Below are positions 52,062 through 61,427 of a DNA stretch of 64,000 nucleotides, piece by piece. The translations under genes and the position numbers were made by a program. The notes beneath the pieces are model-generated. The model was not told where the DNA came from. It ran no database searches and saw only the letters and a list, made by a program, of their open reading frames with translations. Position 1 is the stretch's first letter; each line of letters opens with the position of its first letter. The DNA comes from Bin52 sp965213935. GTDB lineage: Bacteria > Pseudomonadota > Alphaproteobacteria > Thalassobaculales > Thalassobaculaceae. The DNA lies in NCBI GenBank assembly GCA_965213935.1, contig CBDCAO010000008.1:1-64000 (forward strand), given 5' to 3'.

Positions 52062-52706
52062 ATGCCGCAGGTCATCGAGATCATGGTCTACACGATCGAC
52101 GAGCTTTCCGACGCGGCGAAGGAAGCGGCCCGCGCCTGGTATCGGGAGTCCTGCCTCGACTACGAGTGGTATGACTTCGTCTACGAGGATTTCGAGACGA
52201 TTTGCGGGATCCTCGGCATCACGCTCGCGACGACTCCGGTGCGCCTCTACGGCGGCGGCACCCGCGACAAGCCGCAAATTTTCTGGTCTGACTTCAGCTT
52301 CCAGAGCGACGGCGCCTCTTTCGCCGGCTACTACAGCCACGCCAAGGGAGCGGCCAGGGCCATTCGCGCCCACGCGCCGCAGGATACGGAGCTGCACCGG
52401 ATCGCGGACGCCCTGCAGGCGGTTCAACGGCGGAATATCTGGCAACTTCACGGCACCGTTCGCCAGCGCGGCCGCTACTGCCACGAATACACCATGGCGA
52501 TCGAGGTCGAGCGTGACAGCCCGACCTGGCAGCCGCCGACCGACGATGCCGAGGACGCGGTAACCGAGGCCATGCGGGATCTCGCGCGCTGGCTCTACCG
52601 CCAGCTCCGTGCCGAGTACGAGCACCTGACCTCGGACGAAGCGGTCGACGAAACTCTCGCCGCGAACGAGTGGTCGTTTACGGCCTCGGGCGAATACTTC
52701 GTCTGA
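52062..52706 (+). CDS. Hypothetical protein
   Basis: 214 residues from ATG 52062, with AGGAG upstream that overlaps the previous gene end. Features: VIEIMVYTIDELSDAAKEAA, RAWYRESCLDYEWYDFVYED, QIFWSDFSFQSDGASFAGYY and RDLARWLYRQLRAEYEHLTS. The protein is rich in aromatic residues, soluble, and about the size of antitoxin-like or DNA-mimic proteins. I recall similar proteins on plasmids but cannot name a family. Confidence 0.65.
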   Translation: MPQVIEIMVYTIDELSDAAKEAARAWYRESCLDYEWYDFVYEDFETICGILGITLATTPVRLYGGGTRDKPQIFWSDFSFQSDGASFAGYYSHAKGAARAIRAHAPQDTELHRIADALQAVQRRNIWQLHGTVRQRGRYCHEYTMAIEVERDSPTWQPPTDDAEDAVTEAMRDLARWLYRQLRAEYEHLTSDEAVDETLAANEWSFTASGEYFV

Positions 52707-52925
52707 TACCGCCGCACGTCCCGCGCCGGCCCTGAGCGGCGCGGGCTCCCCGGTCACCCCCACACCTTCCTGAACGCATCCACCGGGCGCGCTCGCGCCG
52801 GGTCCCCCCGGGCGCGCCCTGCGCCGGCGGGAGTCCGGTCAGCCGTCCGGGGGCAGTCCGGCGGGGCGGCGCGGGAGCATTCGCGCCATCCGCCCGCCGC
52901 CGCCCTTCCAGCACGGAGATCGCCC

Positions 52926-55900
52926 ATGCTCGACGCCCACCCGGCGCCGGACGCCCTTGCGCGTCCGCCTGTTCCTCCCGTCGCCACCATCGACCCGCCC
53001 GCAGCGCCGGCCCGGCCGGTCCGGGGCGACGCCCACTTCGCCGCGGCCCAGGCCCTGCTGCCGGGGCTGGAATCCGGCAAACCGCTCGATGCCGCGACCC
53101 TCCGGGACGCCATGACGGAGGCATTCGGCGGGTCGGACGCCGAGGGCAGCTGGGTCTGGAAGGACGCCTACGAGGCCGCCGAGGCGGCAGTGGTGCTCTT
53201 CATGCAGCGCTACGGCCGCGGCATGCGCCGCACCTGCGGCGCCGACGCCGCCGGGCCGCGCCGCATGCTGGCGATGCTGGACGCCGTCGCGGCACTGGAG
53301 CCCTCGCACACCAAGCGCTCCGAGGAGCAGGTCCGGCTGCAACAGTTCTCGACCCCGCTGCCGCTCGCCTATGCCGCGCTCCAGGCCGCCGCGATCCGGC
53401 CGGGCGACACCGTGCTGGAGCCAAGTGCCGGCACTGGCATGCTGGCGGTGATGGCGCAGTGCGCGCTGGGCGACCGGGCGGCGGGTGCGCTCCATCTCAA
53501 CGAATACGCTCGGACACGGGCGCGGTTGCTGACGCAACTGTTTCCCCAGGCGGTCGTGACGGCGTTCAACGCCGAGTCCATTGCGGACCGCCTGCACGAC
53601 GTCCGGCCGACCGTGGTGCTGATGAACCCGCCCTTTTCGGCATCGCCCGGTGTCGACCGCAGCCGGCACGACGCCGACCTCCGTCACGTCCGCTCGGCCG
53701 CCTCGATGCTGCCGCCCGGCGGCCGGCTGGTGACGATCACCTCGGCCCATTGCGTACTGGGCGATGCCGTCGGACGCCTCGACCCGCCGGCACGCTGCAT
53801 CTTCACCATGGCGATCGACGGGCGCGCCTATGCACGGCGCGGCACCGGATTCGACACCCGCCTCACCGTGCTAGAACGTGGTGCCGGACCCGGCGTGGAC
53901 CTGGACGGCACCGCTCGCGCCGCCGCCGCCGCCGAGCTGCTCGACGCAGTAATCGTGCAGGTGCCGAAGCGGCAGCCGATCGCACCCGCGCCAATCCCGG
54001 CCGCTCCGGCCCGCGATCTGTTCGGCAAGCCGGTCGCGCCGAAGCCTGCCACACGCCGTGGCCCCAGGCACGCGTCGACGCCCGAAACGCGGCGGGCCCA
54101 TGACTGGGGGCCGATCTCCAAACTCACGGTCGAGACCGGCCCGGTCCAGCCGGTTGCCAATTCCGATACCGGCACGCCTGACACGGGACCCTACGCCCCG
54201 TGGCGGCCGGGCGTGGTGCGGGTACCGGACGCGGTCGAGCATCCGACACCGCTGGTGCAGTCCGCCGCCATGGCCGCCGTGCCGCATCCGGTCCCGGCCT
54301 GGCGCCCGATGCTGCCGGAGCGGATCGTCACGGACGGCCTGCTCTCCGACGCGCAGCTGGAGAGCGTCGTATTGGCCGGGGAGGCCCATTCCTGGCACCT
54401 AGCGGCGCAGTACCGCATCGGCTCCCAATGGGAGACCGTCCACCGTTGCCCGGAAGACGGCGACGACGATGAAATCGACACCTCCTTCGTTACCCAGGAC
54501 GGCGAGACGCTCTCGGAGCCGGTGCGCTTCCGTCGAGGCTGGATGCTGGGCGACGGCACTGGCTGCGGCAAGGGCAGGCAAGTCGCCGCCATCATCCTCG
54601 ACAACCGCCTGCGCGGCCGGAAGCGCGCGCTCTGGCTCAGCCAGTCCGACAAGCTGCTGGAGGACGCGCGGCGCGACTGGACCGCGCTCGGCGGGCTGGA
54701 GAGCGACGTCATCCCGCTCGGCAACTTCCGGCAGGGGATGGAGATACCCCTCGACGGGGGCATCCTCTTCGCCACCTACGCCACGCTGCGCTCGCCGTCC
54801 CGCCAGGGCCGACCCTCGCGCCTCGAACAGATCGTCGAATGGCTCGCGGGCTCGCTCGACGAGGAGGACCGCCACGCCTTCGACGGGGTCGTGGTGTTCG
54901 ACGAGGCGCATGCCATGGCCAACGCCGCCGGCTCCAAGTCCGAGCGCGGCGAGGTGAAGCCCTCGCAGCAGGGCCGCGCCGGACTCCGCTTGCAGAACGC
55001 ATTGCCGGACGCCCGCATCGCCTATGTGTCCGCAACCGGCGCCACCACCGTGCCGGGATTGGCCTATGCGGGCCGTCTGGGATTATGGGCCGCCGGCGAG
55101 ACGCCCTTCGACAAGCGCCCCGACTTCGTCTCCGCCATGGAGGCGGGCGGCGTAGCAGCCATGGAGGTGGTCGCCCGCGACCTGAAGGCGCTCGGGCTCT
55201 ACCAGGCAAGGGCGCTCGCCTATGACGGGATCGAGGTCGACATCCTCGAACATCCGCTGACGCCCGAGCAGCGGCGCATCTACGACGCCTATGCCGGCGC
55301 CTTCAAGGTGATCCACGCCAACATCGAGGAGGCGCTCAAGGCCACCGGCATCGTCCAGGGCGAGGACACGCTGAACAGGAACGCCAAGGCGGCGGCATTG
55401 TCCGCCTTCGAGGGCACCAAGCAGCGCTTCTTCGGCCATCTGCTGACCGGCATGAAGTGCCCTTCCACCATCCGCGCCATCGAAGCCGATCTCAATGCCG
55501 GGCGGTCGGCTGTTGTGCAGCTGGTCTCGACCGGCGAGGCGTTGATGGAGCGCCGCATCGCCGACGTCCCGGCCTCGGAGTGGGACGACCTCAATATCGA
55601 CCTGACGCCAAGGGACGCCATCCTCTCCTACCTGATGCATGCCTTCCCGGTGCAGCTCCAGGAGCCCTTCACCGACGACGGCGGCAATCTCCTCAGCCGC
55701 CCCGCCAGGGATCCGGACGGCAACCCCGTCATCTGCCGCGAGGCCGAGGACCGGCGCGATGCGCTGATCGAGAAGCTGGCGGCGCTGCCGCCGGTGCCGA
55801 CGGCGCTCGACCAGATCGTGCAGCATTTCGGGCACGAGGCCGTGGCGGAGGTCACGGGACGGTCGCGGCGGGTGCTCAGGATTACCGACGCCAAGGGCGA

Positions 55901-57422
55901 GCGCCTGTCGCTGCGCAGCCGGCCCGCCTCCGCCAATCTCGCCGAGACCGCCGCGTTCATGGACGGCGAGAAGCGCATCCTCGTCTTCTCCATGGCCGGC
56001 GGCACGGGCCGCAGCTACCACGCCGACCTCTCCTGCGGGAACACGGAGCGGCGCATCCACTATCTGCTGGAGCCCGGCTGGCGCGCCGACCAGGCGATCC
56101 AGGGTCTGGGCCGCACGCACCGCACCCACCAGGCCTCGGCGCCGCTGTTCCGGCCCGTCACCACGGACGTGAAGGGCGAGCGGAGGTTCATCGCCACCAT
56201 CGCCAGAAGGCTCGACAGCCTCGGCGCCATCACGCGGGGGCAGCGCGACAGCCAGACCGCCATGGGTGGCAGCGACGCGGCGCTGTTCCGCGAGAGCGAC
56301 AATCTGGAGAGCCCGTATGCCAAGGCTGCCTTGCGGCAGTTCTACGGCGCACTCTGGCGCGGCGGCATCGAGGGCTGGAATCTGGAGCGCTTCGAGAAGG
56401 CCACCGGGCTGAAGCTCGCCTGGGAGGGGTCGCTCAAGGAAGACCTGCCCCCCATGCCCAGGTTCCTCAACCGGCTGCTTGCGCTGCCCATCGCCGAGCA
56501 GAACCAGCTCTTCGCAGAACTGGAGAAGCGCATCGCCGCCAACATCGAGCAGGCGATCGAGGCCGGCAGCTACGAGGTCGGCGTGGAGACCGTGACGGCC
56601 GACTCGCTCGCCGTCGCCGGCCGGGAGACGCTCTACGAGCATCCCGGCACCGGGGCGGCCACCGAGCTGGTCGAGATCGTCCGCCGCGACAGGCTGGCGC
56701 CGCTCACGGCGGAATCGGCGCTGGAGATCGGCAAACGCGACCCGGGGCCGGACGGCAAGCCGCGCCTCGCCGTCAACGCCCGCTCGAAGCGCGCCGCCGT
56801 CATCCTGCCCGCATCTTCGCGCATGATCGACGACGGCGGGGTGCAGGAGCGGGTCCGGCTGATCCGCCCCGCGACCGGCGAGACCATGGCGCGGGCCGAG
56901 CTCGACGCCTCCAACTGGCGCCGCGCCGACGAGACCGGGTGGCGCCGCGTCTGGGACGCCGAGATCGCCGGGCTGCCGTCGCACCGGGAGTCCCGCTTCT
57001 GGCTCGCCACCGGCCTGCTGCTGCCGGTCTGGGACCGCCTGCCGGCCGAGAACATGCGCGTGCGCCGGCTGACCTCGGACGATGGTCACAGCCTCATCGG
57101 ACGCGTGCTCGACGCCGAGCAGGTGCGCGCCGTGCGCGCGGGCTTCGGCCTCAACGGCGGACCCGCCATGACGGGGGCTGAGGCCTTCGAGGCGGTCATG
57201 CGACGCGGCAACGCGCTCTCGCTCGCCAACGGCTGGCGCCTCGCCCGGCGTCGCCTGATGGGCGCCAACCGGCTCGAGATCGAGGGGCCGGCGGACACCG
57301 ACATGGACGCGCTGAAGCGCATGGGGTGCGCGACCGAGATCGTCTCGTTCCGCGCCCGGATATTCGCGCCCAACGCGGCCGCGATGGAGCGCATCCTCGA
57401 TCGCTGGCCGCTCGCCGCGTGA
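52926..57422 (+). CDS. Methyltransferase-Strawberry notch-type helicase fusion
   Basis: 1498 residues. An N-terminal methyltransferase-like domain has LEPSAGTGMLAVMAQCALGD and VLMNPPFSASPGVD (motifs I and IV of an N6-adenine enzyme). An SF2 helicase of the Strawberry notch type follows: Walker A GDGTGCGKGRQVAAIIL, DEAH in VVVFDEAHAMANAAGSK, motif III VSATGATTVPGLAYAG, a C-terminal helicase domain with VFSMAGGTGRSYHADL and a QxxGRxHR box in AIQGLGRTHRTHQAS. Large plasmids and phages of Alphaproteobacteria encode such proteins. They may translocate on DNA and methylate or protect it. The gene is intact; a diverged fragment of a relative lies at 7093-7253. Confidence 0.85.
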   Translation: MLDAHPAPDALARPPVPPVATIDPPAAPARPVRGDAHFAAAQALLPGLESGKPLDAATLRDAMTEAFGGSDAEGSWVWKDAYEAAEAAVVLFMQRYGRGMRRTCGADAAGPRRMLAMLDAVAALEPSHTKRSEEQVRLQQFSTPLPLAYAALQAAAIRPGDTVLEPSAGTGMLAVMAQCALGDRAAGALHLNEYARTRARLLTQLFPQAVVTAFNAESIADRLHDVRPTVVLMNPPFSASPGVDRSRHDADLRHVRSAASMLPPGGRLVTITSAHCVLGDAVGRLDPPARCIFTMAIDGRAYARRGTGFDTRLTVLERGAGPGVDLDGTARAAAAAELLDAVIVQVPKRQPIAPAPIPAAPARDLFGKPVAPKPATRRGPRHASTPETRRAHDWGPISKLTVETGPVQPVANSDTGTPDTGPYAPWRPGVVRVPDAVEHPTPLVQSAAMAAVPHPVPAWRPMLPERIVTDGLLSDAQLESVVLAGEAHSWHLAAQYRIGSQWETVHRCPEDGDDDEIDTSFVTQDGETLSEPVRFRRGWMLGDGTGCGKGRQVAAIILDNRLRGRKRALWLSQSDKLLEDARRDWTALGGLESDVIPLGNFRQGMEIPLDGGILFATYATLRSPSRQGRPSRLEQIVEWLAGSLDEEDRHAFDGVVVFDEAHAMANAAGSKSERGEVKPSQQGRAGLRLQNALPDARIAYVSATGATTVPGLAYAGRLGLWAAGETPFDKRPDFVSAMEAGGVAAMEVVARDLKALGLYQARALAYDGIEVDILEHPLTPEQRRIYDAYAGAFKVIHANIEEALKATGIVQGEDTLNRNAKAAALSAFEGTKQRFFGHLLTGMKCPSTIRAIEADLNAGRSAVVQLVSTGEALMERRIADVPASEWDDLNIDLTPRDAILSYLMHAFPVQLQEPFTDDGGNLLSRPARDPDGNPVICREAEDRRDALIEKLAALPPVPTALDQIVQHFGHEAVAEVTGRSRRVLRITDAKGERLSLRSRPASANLAETAAFMDGEKRILVFSMAGGTGRSYHADLSCGNTERRIHYLLEPGWRADQAIQGLGRTHRTHQASAPLFRPVTTDVKGERRFIATIARRLDSLGAITRGQRDSQTAMGGSDAALFRESDNLESPYAKAALRQFYGALWRGGIEGWNLERFEKATGLKLAWEGSLKEDLPPMPRFLNRLLALPIAEQNQLFAELEKRIAANIEQAIEAGSYEVGVETVTADSLAVAGRETLYEHPGTGAATELVEIVRRDRLAPLTAESALEIGKRDPGPDGKPRLAVNARSKRAAVILPASSRMIDDGGVQERVRLIRPATGETMARAELDASNWRRADETGWRRVWDAEIAGLPSHRESRFWLATGLLLPVWDRLPAENMRVRRLTSDDGHSLIGRVLDAEQVRAVRAGFGLNGGPAMTGAEAFEAVMRRGNALSLANGWRLARRRLMGANRLEIEGPADTDMDALKRMGCATEIVSFRARIFAPNAAAMERILDRWPLAA

Positions 57423-57594
57423 CCGTCCGCCGCCGCCCGCCGCATCCGTATGGCCGGCCAGGCGGCAGCCGGATGCCGATTTAGACACACGTGTCGCCGG
57501 CCCGGCGCCCCACATTGCCGATTGACATCCTCGCGCCGCCGCCCACCGCAATACATATTGCCGGGCGGGCGGCGGCCGCCCGAAGGAGAGTTCC

Positions 57595-57864
57595 ATGACC
57601 GCACAGACCCTGCCCGACAACCCTCATTATTGCTTCGTGCCCTCTTACGATGTCGAAACCGACGTCCAGCAGATACACATCGTCATCGAGGGCCTGGCCG
57701 GTCACGTCCCCACCGCGCTCATCGCCCTCAATCTGGACGATGCCCTGGTCATCGCGGACAAGCTCAACCGCCGCCTCGGTCTCGACCGGGAGGCCTGGAC
57801 CGCCATCGCAGCCGCATCCATGCGCGCCGAGGAGGACGATCCCGACGGCGCATCCCTGCACTGA
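57595..57864 (+). CDS. Small plasmid-block protein
   Basis: 89 residues: MTAQTLPDNPHYCFVPSYDV, HIVIEGLAGHVPTALIALNL, DDALVIADKLNRRLGLDREA and a C-terminal WTAIAAASMRAEEDDPDG. AAGGAG precedes the start. Two shards of relatives occur in the defence graveyard (N-terminus at 15276-15362, C-terminus at 11367-11477), which suggests that it is a common, mobile small gene. Function unknown. Confidence 0.75.
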   Translation: MTAQTLPDNPHYCFVPSYDVETDVQQIHIVIEGLAGHVPTALIALNLDDALVIADKLNRRLGLDREAWTAIAAASMRAEEDDPDGASLH

Positions 57865-58031
57865 CACCAGCGCCGCCCTCCCGAATTGCCGGAGACTCCC
57901 GTTCCCCGCTCACCGTGCGGGTCGTGTCCCGGCAAAATTCAACCGAGTTTCATGCGCGGGGCGCCGACCCGCTCCTTCCGCCGGTCTCTCCTCGGCGTCC
58001 GCCCGCCGACCGCGGCGGCATCCCTGCACGT

Positions 58032-58742
58032 CTATCCGCGCCACAGGCCGATACAGAAGGCGGCATGGATCCAACCCCGCTCCTTGCGCAGCTCCCGGTA
58101 TTTCCTCGGATACCGCCGACCCGGTCCCAGGCGGCACTCCATGCTCAGTCCGTCCGCGTCGAAACTTTCCCGGACCGCCTCCTCGATCGTTTCCCGGCGA
58201 AACTCCAGGCATTCATCCGCCGTCTCGTCCTCTTCCTCCCAGCCATCCAGAAGGAACGTCACGAAGCCCGCTGTCAGCGACCCGTCCCCGCTATCGTTGT
58301 CGAGAAGGAGATCGCGAACCCTCCCCAGATCCTCCAGGCATTCCTCAGCCTGCCAGTACCGCTGCGTCTCGACCGCGCAAACCGGGCGCCATCCCCCGTC
58401 GAGAATCACGATGTCGACCCGATTGTGCGGCTCCATGATGAATCGCGGACGTCGCTTCCGGCGTCCGATAGCCGACCAGTCCAGGATGGCGCCGATCGGC
58501 ATCTGCATCTCGATGCTGCCTTCTCCTCCGAGCGCCCCGTGCAGTTTCTCGCCAACCGCTGCCGCCACCGGACCCTCGGCGCCGGAATCGGTCAGCCAGC
58601 CGCCGCGGGACCACGCCTCGTATCGCCTGTTCGCCGCCTGCACGCCCTCCATGACCGCCTTGCCGATGTCTTCCCTGCCGATCATGTCGTCCATCCTTCC
58701 GGCGGTTCCTGCCGGGACGGCATTGACCGTCCGCACCGTCAT
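58032..58742 (-). CDS. Hypothetical protein, possible nuclease fold
   Basis: 236 residues. RVDIVILDGGWRPVCAVETQ has an Asp and a Glu spaced as in PD-(D/E)XK enzymes, with Q where a Lys is expected, so any activity is doubtful. Other parts are GWLTDSGAEGPVAAAVGEKL and an acidic GWEEEDETADECLEFRRETI. Starts at 58742, 58691 or 58682 are possible; the last has GGAAGG at a better distance. It points against the plasmid block. No family recognised. Confidence 0.55.
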   Translation of the reverse strand: MTVRTVNAVPAGTAGRMDDMIGREDIGKAVMEGVQAANRRYEAWSRGGWLTDSGAEGPVAAAVGEKLHGALGGEGSIEMQMPIGAILDWSAIGRRKRRPRFIMEPHNRVDIVILDGGWRPVCAVETQRYWQAEECLEDLGRVRDLLLDNDSGDGSLTAGFVTFLLDGWEEEDETADECLEFRRETIEEAVRESFDADGLSMECRLGPGRRYPRKYRELRKERGWIHAAFCIGLWRG

Positions 58743-58955
58743 TCGTTTGCCGGCCGCGACCCGAACTCCCTTGCCGGCCGAACCGCGCCTCCCGTCCGGC
58801 TCCCTGCTGCGCAGCCGGCCCGCCGTCCGCCGCTCGCGTCCCTTGTGCGGCTGCCACCGCCAAGGGAGCCATACCCGGCTGCGGTGTCGACTGGCGGATG
58901 CCGGAATAGCCGCTATGGCAAGATCGAGACAAGTAGTACCGGCGTCGATCGACGG

Positions 58956-59390
58956 TCAGGCGGCCGCTTCCACGGTGATGACGAGGCGCTTGCCGAACCG
59001 CGCCAGGGCTTTCTCCAGCCTGCCGATCTTGGTGGCGTGGCGGGGATCGAGCATGCGGCGAACCTCGCTTTCCTGGACGCCCATGGCCGCCGCGAAGGCG
59101 CTGTTGGACAGCCGCTCCTCGCGCAGAGCCTCGTAGAGCGCCGCCTTGGCGGCCAACACCGCGCCGGACGTCACCGCCGGCCGGCCCTTCGCCGGGCTCG
59201 GCGCCGGGATGTCCTCGCGCCGCGCGATACGGCCCGCGAGTGCTTCTTCCAGGCAGTCGGCGGCTTCCTCGACCGCCTCGGCGAGCGTGTCGCCGTCCGT
59301 CAACGCCTCGTCGAAGTCGGGGAAGGTGACCGAATAGCCGCCTTCGCGTTCCTCGTGGAGGTCGATGGGGTAACTGTACCGCATTGCCAT
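58956..59390 (-). CDS. hicB: HicB antitoxin
   Basis: 144 residues. The HicB fold is clear: YSYPIDLHEEREGGYSVTFP DFDEALTDGDTLAEAVEEAA, and a C-terminal HTH-like tail (NSAFAAAMGVQESEVRRMLD). HicB binds HicA and represses the operon. The gene lies 12 bases after the hicA remnant. The antitoxin is intact although the toxin has lost its frame. Confidence 0.9.
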   Translation of the reverse strand: MAMRYSYPIDLHEEREGGYSVTFPDFDEALTDGDTLAEAVEEAADCLEEALAGRIARREDIPAPSPAKGRPAVTSGAVLAAKAALYEALREERLSNSAFAAAMGVQESEVRRMLDPRHATKIGRLEKALARFGKRLVITVEAAA

Positions 59391-59402
59391 GATCGGAACT
59401 CC

Positions 59403-59614
59403 CTAGAGGTCCTTCGGGTCGATGCCGAGCTGCTTGCACATGCCGTGAAGCGTGCCGGTCTTGAGGGGCTTCCTGCGGTCCTTCACCACGGTATGCCGGT
59501 CCCGCAATAGAAGGTGCCGTGGCTACCCTTGCCCCTCGTCCGGTCGAACCTGACCGCGATCCCGTTCCTGCGCACCAGCCTTCCCACCGTCGCTATGAAG
59601 TCACGCCCGTTCAC
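59403..59614 (-). pseudogene. hicA: HicA toxin with a single-base deletion
   Basis: From GTG 59614 the frame reads VNGRDFIATVGRLVRRNGIA, then RFDRTRGKGSHGTFY, the dsRBD-like HicA start with the catalytic His in GSHGT. After TTCTAT one T is missing, so the frame ends early at TGIPW. The next frame reads RDRHTVVKDRRKPLKTGTLH and GMCKQLGIDPKDL to a stop at 59403, exactly the expected C-terminus. The gap is 212 bases, one short of a multiple of three. The toxin is therefore dead by a single-base deletion and the antitoxin is left alone. Confidence 0.85.
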
Positions 59615-59777
59615 GGTCGGCAGTCTCGCACAAAAATGCGCGAATGGGCAGGGATTGTCTCGAACATTCTCATGCAGGCGTCAACATCCGGCATTGCAGA
59701 GGGAGAGAAGAACTCTTGGGGAGCGAAGCCGCTGACGGAGAGGGAGCGGCGGCAATCGCAACCGGGGACAATCGACC

Positions 59778-60314
59778 ATGACGACATTGACCTATGCGGG
59801 AATCGGGGCGCGGGCAACGCCGGCATCCGTGTTGGCGGATATGACGGTGATGGCGGAATGGCTGGCGCGGACCGGCTGGCATCTGTCGAGCGGCGGTGCG
59901 GACGGGGCCGACAGTGCGTTCGCAGCGGGGGCGCCGGCCGGGCAGCGGACGATCTGGCTGCCGTGGCGGGGCTATAACGGGCAACGCGGGCCGGACTGCC
60001 GGGTGCTGTCGGCGGCGGCGATGGCGGCGTGCATGGAGATCGCGGCACCCCTGCATCCGGCGTGGGACCGGTGTTCGCCGGCCGTCCGCAAGCTGCATGC
60101 CAGGAACGCGGCGGTGCTTCTGGGCAAGACGCTGGATCGGCCGGTCGATGCGGTCGTGTGCTGGTCGGCCGGGGGAAGGTCTGAAGGCGGCACGGGCATG
60201 GCAATCCGTATCGCCGAGACCCGCGGCATCCCGGTATTCAATCTCGGATCGATGACGCCGCGTGCCGTCTGTGAGCGCCTGGCCGCGATCCGCCGCGCCG
60301 TCCATCCGTCGTAG
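59778..60314 (+). CDS. SLOG/DprA-like nucleotide-binding protein
   Basis: 178 residues. TYAGIGARATPASVLADMTV and HLSSGGADGADSAFAAGAPA are the nucleotide-binding loops of the SLOG (DprA/LOG-like Rossmann) fold, and AVVCWSAGGRSEGGTGMAIR is the second. Phage and plasmid versions of this fold bind DNA or signalling nucleotides; a role in recombination or defence is possible. It reads with the downstream genes. No strong ribosome site is seen at the start. Confidence 0.8.
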   Translation: MTTLTYAGIGARATPASVLADMTVMAEWLARTGWHLSSGGADGADSAFAAGAPAGQRTIWLPWRGYNGQRGPDCRVLSAAAMAACMEIAAPLHPAWDRCSPAVRKLHARNAAVLLGKTLDRPVDAVVCWSAGGRSEGGTGMAIRIAETRGIPVFNLGSMTPRAVCERLAAIRRAVHPS

Positions 60315-60414
60315 AGGAAGAGGCGAGCACCTGCCGGGCGAGTGTCCGGCAGGGCGGAGGGAGAGGAACTCCCGCGCCGATGCCGGGCAGGGCAACGGCA
60401 AAGGAGTTTCCGCC

Positions 60415-60663
60415 ATGTTTCGTCGCGATACATCCCTCGACCTTCCGATCGGCAGCGATCTGCTGCGCGAGATCGGCGTCGATCACTGCACCGTCCGCGA
60501 AATCGCCGAGGACGAGCGCGCCATCCGCTGTCCCGACCGGGCCGCGGTCTATCCGGAACACGGCTTCGCGAGCCTCTTCCCGGAACCGGCGTCCGGCATG
60601 GCCCTCCAGGACGCGGCGCCGGCGGAATCCCGGGACCCGGCGTCGTCGCTCCCTCCGGCGTAA
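60415..60663 (+). CDS. Small hypothetical protein
   Basis: 82 residues: MFRRDTSLDLPIGSDLLREI, GVDHCTVREIAEDERAIRCP, EHGFASLFPEPASG and a Ala/Pro-rich tail. AAGGAG precedes the start at 60415. Lies between the SLOG protein and SSB. Function unknown; no motif seen. Confidence 0.6.
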   Translation: MFRRDTSLDLPIGSDLLREIGVDHCTVREIAEDERAIRCPDRAAVYPEHGFASLFPEPASGMALQDAAPAESRDPASSLPPA

Positions 60664-60775
60664 TGGAGGTGGAGGAGGGCTTGTAGAGATTGAACGGTCG
60701 GGGGCTCGGGGGAGTGACCTGGCCCCGGTCGTTCGGAACCCATCGTCATCATCCAGACCATGAAGGGGAATCGTC

Positions 60776-61231
60776 ATGGCATTCGGACTCAATCGCGTGG
60801 AACTGATCGGCCGCCTCGGCGCGGACGTGACCGTCAACCATCTCACCTCGGGCGGCCGCGTCGCCAACCTGAGCATCGCGACCGACGAGTCGTACATCAA
60901 CAAGCAGTCCGGCGAGAAGGTCGACAAGACCGAGTGGCACCGGGTCGTCACCTTCCAGGACGGGCTGATCGACATGTTCGAGAAGCACGCCACCAAGGGC
61001 CGGCTGGTCTATGTCGACGGCAAGCTCCAGACCCGCCGCTGGTCGAAGCCGGGCGAGGACGGCGACCGCTTCTCGACCGAGATCCTGCTGGTCCCGGGCG
61101 GCCGGGTGCAATTCCTCGACAAGCCGAACGGCAACGGCGCGCAGATGCAGCCCGACCCGGACGCGGCGGGCGACACCGGCTCCGGGCCGGCCGGCGGCGA
61201 TCCGATGGCCGGGGATGAGATTCCCTTCTAG
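60776..61231 (+). CDS. ssb: Single-stranded DNA-binding protein
   Basis: 151 residues. The OB fold is typical: LNRVELIGRLGADVTVNHLT, SGGRVANLSIATDESYINKQ, KTEWHRVVTFQDGLIDMFEK and KGRLVYVDGKLQTRRW. The acidic tail ends GDEIPF, the SSB tip that recruits partner enzymes. It coats single-stranded DNA in replication, repair or conjugation; plasmid-encoded SSBs are frequent. A strong terminator follows at 61263-61296. GGGG ahead of ATG may serve as ribosome site. Confidence 0.95.
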   Translation: MAFGLNRVELIGRLGADVTVNHLTSGGRVANLSIATDESYINKQSGEKVDKTEWHRVVTFQDGLIDMFEKHATKGRLVYVDGKLQTRRWSKPGEDGDRFSTEILLVPGGRVQFLDKPNGNGAQMQPDPDAAGDTGSGPAGGDPMAGDEIPF

Positions 61232-61262
61232 CCGATTCGTCATCGCTCCTCCCTCCCCAACT

Positions 61263-61296
61263 GGGCCGACGCCGCGTGCGTCGGCCCATTTCTTTT
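61263..61296 (+). terminator. Rho-independent terminator after ssb
   Basis: GGGCCGACGC (61263-61272) pairs perfectly with GCGTCGGCCC (61278-61287) around a 5-base loop CGCGT and is followed by ATTTCTTTT. Confidence 0.85.
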
Positions 61297-61427
61297 GCAG
61301 CCGAACCGGAGCCGGCCCGGGCCGGCTTTGCGCCCGCGCTGCGCTCAGGGCGCTCGCCCTCCGGCGCCGGCCGGAGGCGGAGGCTGGCCGGTATCGGGCG
61401 TCCCGCATGGCCTGAAGGAGGTCCCGC

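Noticed and set aside
57540..57590. TTGACA near 57523 as a promoter for the small gene at 57595
   Set aside because: No -10 box at an acceptable distance; the TACATA nearby is about 24 bases away.
55083..57620. 845-codon minus-strand open frame
   Set aside because: Shadow of the helicase gene; no recognisable domain, while the plus strand has complete helicase motifs.
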